In this document: piece after piece, positions 12,673 to 22,381 of the stretch
Position numbering within the stretch: the stretch's first letter is position 1
Layout: each line of letters begins with the position of its first letter
Assembly: GCA_017354895.1 (NCBI GenBank)
Contig: CP071494.1
Location: forward strand, 1-64,000
DNA from: Podospora comata
Taxonomy: Eukaryota > Ascomycota > Sordariomycetes > Sordariales > Podosporaceae
DNA length: 64,000 bases
Direction: 5' to 3'
Translations under genes and position numbers: made by a program
The notes under the pieces: model-generated
Told to the model about the DNA's origin: nothing
The model's input: only the letters and a program-made list of their open reading frames with translations
The model's database searches: none

Positions 12673-13159
12673 ATAAGTAAATAAAGTAAGCGATAGGCGG
12701 TTATTTTAGGCTTTAGGTCGACGGGACTTCGATTTAGGAGGAAAGGTATTATATTATAATTAAGTTAATAAGTAAGATAAACCGTATACGGTATATAAAA
12801 CGTATAGCTAATCGCTAATAGAATTAATTAAGGTAAGGCTACGCGATTATAGGTAATAGATTAGGAAAATATAGTAATCGCGGTAATATAATTAATAAGG
12901 AGTTACGAAGGATTATAACGATTATTATAATTGTTAAGAATAAGCGGAATAATTACTATAATTAGGGCTTAGCACGAGGTCTATATATACGGAGGAACTA
13001 ATAGGTATAAATAAATATTTCCGTAGTATATAATTTAAACTTATATTTACGGTATTTAGTATTTATATTAAGATATTTTATTATATATTATTTAGCTATA
13101 CCGAACTATAATTATTTAAAAGTACTTTCGACCAGTATTCCCTTTAGAGATTCTGGCTA
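12673..13159. repeat. RIP-degraded DNA, no gene
   Basis: AT-rich with scattered CGATT and CGTA words; ends in a short less-mutated patch near 13130-13170 just before the next satellite array. No open frame. Confidence 0.6.
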
Positions 13160-14204
13160 GGGGTTCGTTATAGTATAGTTTCTTTAAATAATTCTAAAAA
13201 TATTTTTATTTTAAATTTTAACGGTAAAAATCCTATTAAATTATATATTTTACTATTATATTATATAACCTTACTTTATTTTTTATATATATTAATAATA
13301 TACTTATACCTAACTTTATATTTAACTTTATATTTAATATTTATACTTTTATATTACTCGTACGATAATATAGTCTATAGTATTTTATATAGCTTCTTAA
13401 GCGTCTTTAAAAATATCTTTATTTTTAGTTTTAACTAAAAAAAGTCTTATCGGATTATACACTTTACTATTATATTACGTAACCTTACTTCACTCTCTAC
13501 GTATATTAATAATATACTTATACCTAACTTTATACCTAACTTTATATCTTATATTTATATTTCTATACTACTCGTACAATAATATACTCTATACTATTTT
13601 ATATAGCTTTTTTAAGCGATTCTATAAATATTTTTATTTTTAGTTTTAATATAAAAAACTCTATCGGATTATACACTTTACTATTATATTACGTAACTTT
13701 ACTTTACTCTCTACGTATATTAGTAATACATTTATACTTAAATCTATACCTAACTTTACACTTTATATTTACACTTCTATACTACTCGTATAATAATATA
13801 TTTTATACTATTCTATATAGCCTCTTTAAGCAATTCTAAAGATATTTTTATTTTTAATTTACTAAGAAAAATCCTATCGGATTATATACTTTACTATTAT
13901 ATTACGCAACCTCACTTTTCTTTCTATATATATTAATAATATATTTATACCTAACTTTATACCTAACTTTATATCTTATATTTGCACTTCCATACTACTG
14001 GTATAATAATATATTCTATACTATTCTATATAACTTATTTAAGCGATTCTATAGATATTTTTAATTATACCTTTAACGGGAAAAATCCTATCGGATCGTA
14101 TAACTAAATTCTTTAATAGATCCTACTCTTTATTTCTAAAGTAAAGCGTTTTTTTTAATATACTTTTCAACGGATTATACTACAATCCATCGGAGAATAA
14201 CTAA
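13160..14204 (+). repeat. Satellite-capped repeat family, copy C
   Basis: About four ~213-bp tandem units homologous to those of copy A, followed by the terminal module (14091-14204) with hairpin at 14172-14188 and CTAA at 14201-14204. No leader homologous to copies A and B was seen in front of it. The end is followed by CAGG where the other copies have TAGG. Confidence 0.7.
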
Positions 14205-14206
14205 CA

Positions 14207-14583
14207 GGCAATTCTAAAGATATCTTTATTTTTAATTTTAACGGGAAAAATCCTATCGAATTATACACTTTACTATTGCATTACCTAACCTCACTTTACT
14301 CTTTACGTATATTAGTAATATATTTACACCTAACTTTATACTTAACTTTATATTTTATATTTGTACTTCCATACTATTTATACGATAATGTACTCTATAC
14401 TATTTTGTGCAGCTCATTCAGGCGATTCTAAAGATATCTTCAATTTTAATTTTGACGGGAAAAATCCTATCGGATCGTATAACTGAATTCTTTAACGGAT
14501 CCTGCCCCCTGTTTCTAAAGTGGGGCGTTTTTTTTGGCGCGGTTTTCAACGGATTGTACTACAATCCATCGGAGAATAACTGA
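14207..14583 (+). repeat. Satellite-capped repeat family, copy D (truncated on the left)
   Basis: Begins within a tandem unit (GCAATTCTAAAGATATC, compare 8874), so its left part is missing, and abuts the end of copy C directly. It holds a little over one unit and the best preserved terminal module: hairpin GGATTGTACTACAATCC at 14551-14567, then ATCGGAGAATAA and CTGA at 14580-14583, then T. Immediately to the right the base composition changes to that of normal gene-bearing DNA. Confidence 0.7.
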
Positions 14584-14968
14584 TAGGCCTGTCGACGGGG
14601 TAAAGGACTTGAGGGATGCGATTCCTCGCACACCGATCATAAATTAGACAAACTATAGCCGGGCATAACATAATGAATGGACAGTGAGTGTGTTCAAGTC
14701 TTGCCAAGGGGAAAGTATAATATCCCAGTATATCATTTCAAATTAACCACAACCATCGTGGTAATTGAGAATATCAACCGGTATTGTATTCTCAGAGAGC
14801 TAAAGAAACTGCAGATTCTGGTGACAAATTCACAAACGAGTGTTGAATAAGAAAAGCCCGTCAGTCACACTGCGCTCCAAAACCACCTGATCTTACTCCT
14901 CGCTTCCCACATATCATTCACTCTTCTGTTGCAACATGACGAAGGCAAAGCTTGCCTTTCCCGTTTCT
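14584..14968. other. Boundary region, no gene
   Basis: Non-RIP DNA of ordinary composition between the last repeat copy and the 3' end of the first gene. Nothing else recognised. Confidence 0.6.
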
Positions 14969-15535
14969 CTACCAACAAATGAAGGAGTTGATCCGATCAT
15001 TCCACCCAACAGTCGTCAAGTCTGCAATACCAGGATTGTAGATAGGTCCGTACCAATCTCCAGTGCACCAGTCGCCACTGGGAATTGTTGTCTCAGCTTC
15101 ATTCTTCAAGTGTTGGACAATGGGAACTTACTCGTAGATCCAGCACACAAGGGGTGAGTCTGGTCCAAAGGACGAGATGACGTTTTTCCAGGCGGGGACC
15201 AAGTCAGCACAGGCTCCGCGATTGACTGGGCTGATATATGCGCTGGTTCCGCCCCAGTAGATGTGGACAGTCACATAGACACCCTGGCGAGCCTCACTGT
15301 ATGCATATTGTCAGCTGCATCGGTATGCAAAATCTTGGTCAACTCACATCTCCCTCTTGACAGCGGCAACTTCATCAACATCGGTGATGGGAGTGACCTT
15401 CTCATACGACAAAGGGGGCGGTGAAGGTTCAAGACCGCGTGCGGCATTGGCGACAGGAGAAACACCTGGGGCGGGGGCGGCAGCAACAAGACTTGCCAGA
15501 GCGGCCAAGGCGCTATAGAGAGTTGAAACCTTCAT
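14969..15535 (-). CDS. Small secreted protein, possible beta/gamma-crystallin-like fold
   Basis: Three exons (15348-15535, 15132-15296, 14969-15077) with GTGAGT and GTAAGT donors and CAG acceptors join to 462 nt, 153 aa. Residues 1-19 are a signal peptide (MKVSTLYSALAALASLVAAA), followed by a proline-rich propeptide-like stretch with KR at the end. The mature part begins near GVYVTVHIYWGG, has four cysteines, and finishes with GDWCTGDWYGP and TVGWNDRINSFICW. The closing WNDRINSF pattern is what beta/gamma-crystallin Greek-key motifs look like; that fold is an inference. It is the first gene beyond the RIP block. Function unknown; a role in interaction with other organisms is only a guess from size, secretion and location. 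Confidence 0.75.
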
Positions 15536-16845
15536 GTTGGTGAGACTGGATAGAAGATTTTTGGATAAGGCGAGAATGTTGCTGATGATGGGTTGAGGAG
15601 CAAGACGTGAGAACTGTCTCCAGTTATAGTTTTTCCCAGCCAAATACCGGTATCCTCCTTAGACCTCTACAAGTAGTTATTTGAACCGATGGTCCTGCGC
15701 TGAAGTGTTGCCTTTCTGAGATCAATATTGATCATTCCTACATACCTATGTGATTATTCGGATGCAGAGGCTGCAGCCAAGATGCAGGCAGCTGATCCAA
15801 TGTCCAACGATTCACAGTCTCTAAACCTACCTAGTCTAAGGCTTGCAACAAACACACCAACTACAGGAACCACTAGAGTCCATGACACACAGTATCACAA
15901 TGCAGGCAGCTTATTCACGTTTGTAAGGTAGTCATCCAATATTCACGCCTTGATGCCACCTGAGGATTTGTATAGTCTGGCATAGACTAAACTAGAATAG
16001 TCCCTAACTCTGCCTCCTATCCCCTCGTCACCGCCATGATCCCGCAGCTTCGGCTCACTCAAATTTCTCCCTCGTATGATAGAACCAAACCTAGCAAATC
16101 AATGAAGACGGCATGGCTTGCACGACGGAAAGTTCAGCCACAAGGTCACCGCAACCCCATGATTAGGTATTCTTCTTTCTGGACGTAACTTACTCTAACC
16201 ATCTCAACAGCAGGCCACGGGCTGTATAGTCTGTGCCGTTTCCCTGAGACCCAAGACCGTTCGTGGGAACCTCTGCACTGCATCTCCGGTTTGGTCCCTG
16301 CATGTAGCAAAGATTTGGTGTGGGGTAGTCATGCATATGGCTGACATGCATTAGCACAAGGTTGCTATCCCTTGTCAGGCAATAGCCATACCAAAAACAG
16401 TTTCCACGGCAAGAGTTGCGAGCCTCTCAAACTGCAGGATCTGCTACCTTTGATATTTGTCAACAATCAACAGACCAATTAGAGAGTTGGCACATGCTCG
16501 TTTGCCAAAGTCCCTATCTAATTCAGACGGATTCTGTCAAAACACCAAGTCTGAAGGTGGTGTTGGTGGCGCTCTCGTTTATGCTTACACACCTGCTGAC
16601 AGATGGCTAAGCATGTGAAGCTGTCCGGTTGAGGGTGACAGAGTGGACCAAACTAGTGGTTGGATAACTCACATGCATCATATTGTCAGAGATGAGTCTG
16701 TATGTAGACGACACAGGGGTTATGGATATAAGGGGTAATCGAGGCATTGCAACTTCAGCGGTTCAAATACTCCTGTTCTATATGAGCAAAATACGCCGGG
16801 ATGTGCCATAACCCGTCCAGCACAACCGTTTCATATTCCTTCTAA
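15536..16845. other. Intergenic, no gene seen
   Basis: About 1.3 kb of ordinary composition. Only short, codon-poor open frames without family resemblance or convincing splice partners. It includes the promoter of the secreted-protein gene at its left edge. Confidence 0.55.
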
Positions 16846-18872
16846 TCAGACCACCCCGCCCAGAGAAATTGCCCACACGACGAACGTTGGCTGACCATCT
16901 TCTTCTCCCGCTTCAAGTATAACAATTCCAAGAATCTGCTCCCCTTCTTTGCGAAAATGTCGACAATGCCCGAGGACTAACAAGTAGGCTGGAGCAGTTT
17001 GATAGATTTCTGTCCCATGATCTCCACGTCTGGTTGAAAATATCCTCGTACCTGGCGTTTTGCTTCTGTGTCCATGACATCGACTGTAAAAGAGAGGGAT
17101 CCATCTTTTCCACATTTGCTATTTTTCTCATCCTCCACCACAATATTCACCAAAACTCCCGTGATATCCACTGCGCCCCTACCTGAGCCATAAGGGTTCT
17201 CTGACGCCAGCTGTCTCGAAATATGGTATATCGTTGCAGAAGAGACGAAAAGCGTAAACCTCTCGGGGTCCGGTACAAAACCGACTCTCCCGGTAACAGA
17301 CCCAAAAGACCAGGATGGAGCTGAGCCCACTGGCAAACGGTGGCTTGCTTGCTTGCGTTTTGGATTTGGTTTGTGTCTCCGGAGCGGTCCTCGAACGGCA
17401 TTATCAAAGAGGATTCCGTAATAGTATTGCTGCGAAGTAACACGGCAGAGACGGTCAGCAATTCCGGCGAGTGCTGTGAGCCGGTCTGTCTCAACGGTCA
17501 AACACCTGGCCGAGAATTCAAGAACAACAAGCTGCCAGTGTAAGTGAACAATACTGGACATGTTACCCCGCGCTTCCTGGACGAGCGGACCGTGTATCTG
17601 TGTCAACATGTTGTGATGTCCCGTTTCGACTTGGTGTTGGCATTCGGTCTCTGTCCACTTCTTGATGGGGTTGACAAATGCCCTGCGAAACACCAGGAAC
17701 TGCTTGGGGACGCTACCCCAGAGTCAGCACTCGCAAGACACTTCTTTGGTACATTCCCAGGCCATTTCAAACGGAATGAAGTGCAGCATGCGTTTGGAAA
17801 GCAGCCTTTCCTGCATGGTCCATCCACGCGAATGTAATCCGGATGTGAGCGATCTGGTGACGGGAACCTCGCGAGTAGATTCGATATCCGAGTCCGCGGC
17901 GTGGCTGAAAAATGGATAGCTCCTGCTTCGATGTCTCCTTGCATATATTGTACAACACTAACAGTCCGAGGAGCACTGTGTCGTCAGTGGCAACTGGACG
18001 GCCAGTGCCTCCGTGTCCCGATCCATCCTCTCCTCAAAGATACCACCATGGCAATCCGAGAACTGGTCACCGCCAATGGTCAGGATTGCATTGGTGTAAA
18101 TGCTAGCCATCCTCGGTGACTCTTTTGCCCAATCCTCTTGACTGTCCTGCATGATGCAGAGCGTGTCGATCCAGAGATATGGTATACCAAGGGCTCTTGT
18201 TATCCTCACTGCGTCCCGGAAAGTCTGAGGAAGATCGTCCCGCAGAAATCTGTCTTTCCAGATGGAAAAGGTTTTCGCTGTCAGCTTGACCTTGGTCGGC
18301 ATAGACCATCCCCAACACATGACTCAGTGCAATGTACGCTCCTCGAGACCCTTCCGGTGGTGTGCATAGTTGGATGCGGTTGGGGTTTGCAGTGGACTGA
18401 TGGGCAGAGATAACTTTGGTAGGAAGGTGGGGGTTGGCAGGCCCAGAGCACTCAGAGTGGTGTTTTCGGCAATCATTCAACCATTCCTTGGCCAGGTGCC
18501 AACATTCTGGAGAGTCTGAATGGTTGGCGAGCCGTCTAGCCCAGCCAATACCCCTTCCTAATCCTTGCTCTTCCACCCGCTTGCAAATCCTGTCGCGGGT
18601 GCTTGAGTGTCGAAACAGCTCCAGGACGTGAACGCTGTTGTTAGCAATTTTGACATGGATCTGCAGAGGACTCGAGGTTCAAGTGATGCTGGACAATCCA
18701 CCAGTAAATCCAAAGCGAGTACCTGCTCCTGGAAGAAGTGTGAAGTCATAGACAAAAGCAAGCCACACCCTGTGCATCCGGTGATGGCTGTGGCCTTGAC
18801 CAGTTCAGAATCAACCTCTCGCAGACTGACGTTGAGATGGAAACATATTGGACATGTGGTGGTATTGTCCAT
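16846..18872 (-). pseudogene. HET-domain (heterokaryon incompatibility) gene, broken
   Basis: Reads as a HET protein from MDNTTTCPIC at 18872. Recognisable parts in order: a Cys-rich N-terminus (CPIC..CTGC), RGAYIALSH, CWGWSMPTKVKL, IPYLWIDTLCIMQDS, EDWAKESPRM, IYTNAILTI, RGWTMQERLLSKRMLHF (near 17830), WECTKEVSCEC, then a C-terminal part with TVETDRLTALAGIADR and SAPSWSFGSVTG. These lie on one strand but are not one frame. There is a frame change in the N-terminal third (about 18650), one inside SH/CWG (about 18305), an in-frame TAG after QCSSDC (about 17963), an in-frame TGA after CEC (about 17725) and a frame change near 16980. No intron of normal size explains them. HET proteins act in non-self recognition and cell death after fusion; this copy should be inactive. 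Confidence 0.85.
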
Positions 18873-19211
18873 GGCGTTCGCAATGCTGAAGCAGATGGAA
18901 AAATCATGGGTCATGGATATCCTGATACAATGTTTGGGGGCCATTGAAAGCTCGGATGACTGGCGTCATGCGGGCTGACTCCTACGCGTTCCGATAGGGC
19001 GCATTATGTGACAGTGTGGCTTGAAAGTATTGGCAAGCTGCATGAGGCATTTCGACGTCCAGATGTCTATCTACTATGCTGCTGAGTAAGACTAGTTCAT
19101 AGAGGGTAGCCAGACTAGGTAGACCAACGGACTGTTTCTGTGCTTTAAACATGATTGTTCTCGCAATAAAGGCCCCCCCCCCCTGCCACCCTGATCTTCG
19201 CGTACCCTCGT
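18873..19211. other. Intergenic with a short C-run
   Basis: No gene. It lies between the 5' end of the broken HET gene and the 3' end of the DUF1996 gene, and has a run of about ten C near 19172. Confidence 0.5.
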
Positions 19212-20383
19212 CTACATAGCAACGCCCGGCAATTGTTTGAGCCCTGGTGATAATACGGTCAGTATCAGATGACAAGCGAACAAGGCTTTACTTACATCCT
19301 GAAAAGTCCTCTCTAACGAAATCACGAACAGTGCACTTGTTCTGCTGTGCAATGGTCTGAGTCTTGAGCATGGGCGCGCTGACGTAGGTGTGTGCGTCCA
19401 TGGCTCTTTGGAGCGAGTCCCCCTCCCAGCCAAAGACGTAGTCGGCATGATTGGCGAAGCCACTGCCATCTCCGCTCGACCAGAAAAATGGCTGGCTGCC
19501 ATCAGCAGGCCAGTCTTCTTTATTGTTAAAGGCACGTGTGTCCCACACTGTTTCGAGCAAGATCTGGGGCAGCCGCACAGGATGGGAAGCTGGGCATCGG
19601 CCTCCGGACTCAAATGTGCCTGTCTCGGGGTAGGCAACATGGTCTCTGTGGTTGGGAGAATCCAGGTTGACACCATCCCAGCAAGTCGGGAATCGATGGT
19701 TCGCCATGATTCCACCGCGGCAGGGAGTTGGGGGGAAGCTGATGTACTCGGGGGCACGACTGGCCTGACTCTCCATGCAGGTAAAGGTCAGTTGGCGCCA
19801 GTCTCTGGCTTGGTCTCGCGTGCTGTATGATGGGTCGCCGACCAGCATGCGAAAGCCGGGCTTGAAGGCGGTGACCTTTGACTTTTGTGCTGTGTCGAAA
19901 AGGGCATCGCTCATGTAGTAAACAACCTACATTGGATGTTAGCAACTTTCAGCATGCGCATTAACAAACTTACCATGCCGCCGTTGGTTCCCTCCATACC
20001 ATTCTGGGCAATCTGGGGCACTCTCTTAAAGGTGCCATTCCTGGCACGGAAGAACATAACGGCTGTCCAGTAGTTGGAAAAGTCTTCGGTGAACTGGCAG
20101 GACGTGCATGTTGAGAGCTTGGGGAGATCGAACCCGTCTTTCGGGTCCATGGAGATATTGAAAGAGTTCTAGTGGCACTGCAAGTTAGCTTCTTGGAAAT
20201 GTTGTAGCAGGCAAGTAGTCTACATACACCTCCAATAATTTGATGAAGATGGGGTGATGGGCTTTGGCCGGGATTCACCAACGGATCTAGCCTCTGTACT
20301 GTCAGCTGGGAGCATCCAAACCGAAGCAAAGCCTGGGTGGGTGACAGCAGCCCAGAGACGGCGAGAATGGCGTTCCACTTCAT
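19212..20383 (-). CDS. DUF1996 secreted protein
   Basis: Four exons (20228-20383, 19974-20168, 19296-19926, 19212-19243) with donors GTATGT, GTAAGT, GTAAGT and a CTAAC-type branch in the first intron total 1014 nt, 337 aa. The N-terminus MKWNAILAVSGLLSPTQA is a signal peptide. The body shows the DUF1996 hallmarks: RFGCSQL, DPLVNPG, PHLHQIIGGNSFN, TCTSCQFTEDFSNYWTA, NGTNGGMVVYY-like text, FTCM, CPASHPVRLPQI, HADYVFGW and the end FSGWLKQLPG. The short last exon (10 codons) is supported because it restores the family C-terminus WLKQLPG. DUF1996 proteins are widespread in fungi, often secreted or cell-wall linked, with no proven biochemical role. No WSC domain follows. The reading frame is whole, unlike its neighbours on both sides. 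Confidence 0.9.
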
Positions 20384-21062
20384 GGCGTGGATGGTAGGGA
20401 ATAGGCACACAGGATATCTCTTGACCAAAACCAGCAGGAGGACCAGACTGAAAAGAATGTGAAAGGGCTGGGGTAGATATGGCAGTGGAAATGCTCAACC
20501 TGCTTGGAACAATGACTGCCGATCTAACAATACCAGTCTATCCACGAATTAGATGGGTGCTCTAAATTAGGCCTTCTAGACGTGTTGTTTAATAGAGTAG
20601 CACTATATTTCGGTTCGTGAACCGAGCGATAGTGGGTTTTGATGACGGGTAATATGCCATGCGCATCTCAACCCCGGGAGTTGGAGAAGTGGCAATAGTA
20701 CTGAACCCAGCTTCTGTTCAGTCCAGATCCCATGACGCATAGCCCGAGTCCTACTGTGACTATTCCCTGCCAATAATCACTTTGTAGATTGACCCGGCGT
20801 CGACTCCTCGGCCTCCTGGTTGGCTAGTCAAGAGAGGTGCTATATGAGCGGCTGTATTCCCATTCGACAGGAAAACTGCCGACTGGGTATAATCACAAAC
20901 CATGCGCCGGACCCATTGCCGACGGAGTCGCCTTGTCATTGAGCCACACCCTCAGCGCGAGTGAAATCCAGCAAGTATATCTGAACATGCGTCTCAAGCG
21001 AGGTTGTGTGCGATTCCACATCACCACATCGGTCCCTACTCACTCTGCCCTCCACCAAACAC
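20384..21062. promoter_or_regulatory. Divergent intergenic region, 5' ends of DUF1996 and a Cys-rich secreted protein
   Basis: 679 bp between two divergently read secreted-protein genes (start codons at 20383 minus and 21063 plus), so it must hold both promoters. No clear TATA element or operator was recognised. Confidence 0.5.
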
Positions 21063-21394
21063 ATGATGCAGCTGTCCCTCGGTCTCCTCGCCCTGTGGGC
21101 TTCCACGTCCCTAGGACAGTCGATGCAGGAGTGCACACGAGAGCTCGCCAGGACAGATGAATGCGCCGATGTTATCAACCCCAATGCGTGCTACAACATG
21201 TACCGGTTCAACAGCGCGCGAACATTGTCATGTATCGAAGGCAAGGATGATGCCGAAAGAAAGAGAAAGGTAGACTTAGCCCAAAGATTTGATGTTTTGA
21301 CCTCAAGGTGCTGACATATTACTAGGCTTGCATGTGTTGCACGTGTGTTGGGACCGTTATGTGTAACTGGCTGCGGACGAATCGTTACTGTTGA
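21063..21394 (+). CDS. Small secreted cysteine-rich protein (10 Cys)
   Basis: Two exons, 21063-21269 and 21326-21394. The 56-nt intron has donor GTAGAC, a good branch site GTGCTGAC and acceptor TACTAG. The joined frame is 276 nt, 91 aa. Residues 1-19 (MMQLSLGLLALWASTSLGQ) are a signal peptide. The mature part has ten cysteines: four spaced singles, then a KACMCCTC cluster, then two near the C-terminus ending in RYC. Reading through the intron instead would give an 83-aa protein with only five cysteines, so the spliced form is preferred. The family is not recognised. Small size, secretion and an even number of cysteines are the profile of effector-like or antimicrobial-like fungal proteins, but that is inference only. 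Confidence 0.7.
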
Positions 21395-21462
21395 GGGTCG
21401 AGGATAGGGAACCCGGATATATCTATAAGCAATCTTATATTCTTCAATATTCAACATAACAA

Positions 21463-22169
21463 TCAGCTACTTAAAGCAGGCAGTTCTCTTACCTATTTTC
21501 CTTTATTCTTAGCCCAGTCGACAAGCTACTTGGCTAGAATTAATCTATTTAACTTTCCCGTCCAGGCGTTACTTACTAGGCCAGCTTAAGCCTTACCCTT
21601 TTTACGGTCCGCCTTCTAAGCCGTCTCATCGCTTCCTCCTAGAAGTATAGGCAACCTAAAAATGGTCCAGTAGATGTCTGTTTCCTCCTTAAAAACACTA
21701 GTAATCCCAAGTATAGCATTATATACGGCTAGGAATATCTAGCTCACGCCTATTCGCAAAATCCACCTCGAAAACACGGCAGTATCGTCCTCTATATAGA
21801 TAGAGATCGTACCCATTACAGTAATGCGCTTAATCCCATACCTCTTCATCACGGGCAGCACGTAGTTTTCGTAGAATGCCGGATATAAAAGTGGTATACA
21901 AGACGATATGGACTCCTGTACTGGGCCCATGAGGGATATGATTGCGCTGCACTGAGCAACGGCTTCACCGAGGGCTGCGTCATCGTCGATCTGGCCATGC
22001 ACCACCTGAAGATTGTCGGGGTTGAAGACACGAGATTGGCTGGGATTTTGGAAGCCGAGGTTGGGCGCACAAGGGCGATAACTCGCTTCTGGCGATGAAG
22101 AAGCTCGCGGAGAAGGCAGATGCCGGAGGGCCTGGTCGAGCCCAGAATGAGGATTGGTTTGTCTGCCAC
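21463..22169 (-). pseudogene. NmrA-like NAD(P)-binding reductase gene, broken
   Basis: Starts MADKPILILGSTRPSG, a Rossmann dinucleotide-binding N-terminus (GSTRPSG in place of GATG), then LLRELLHRQKRVIALVRP. A frame change follows near 22040, after which the text NPDNLQVVHGQIDDD, CSAIISLMGP, KRYGIKRITVMGT resumes in another frame. From about 21760 leftwards there are several in-frame stops, yet family text continues (VYNAILGIT, DIYWTIFRLP) down to a C-terminal VRELPALSS at about 21463. Usual family length is near 240-300 aa, so the whole length is represented. The left 300 bp is markedly richer in TpA than the right part and several stops are explicable as TGG-to-TAG or CAG-to-TAG, in line with RIP. 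Confidence 0.75.
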
Positions 22170-22381
22170 CAGATATGATCGCCAGCTGAGAATGTTGAAC
22201 TACCTAGTTGCGAGACTGATGACATGGCGCGCGGAGGTCGTATCTTACCACGGGTCTGTGGGTGAGTGAGTAAGCAAGTGGGAGAAGGGCAGAATGAGTT
22301 AATCATCGGTGGGACTTTTCTCCACTCACCCCAAACCAATCATTGGACACAATACACAATTATCCATTTCTTTGTGATTCC

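Noticed and set aside
17340-18631. Plus-strand open frames opposite the HET region
   Set aside because: They are shadows of the minus-strand HET text, which carries the family motifs.
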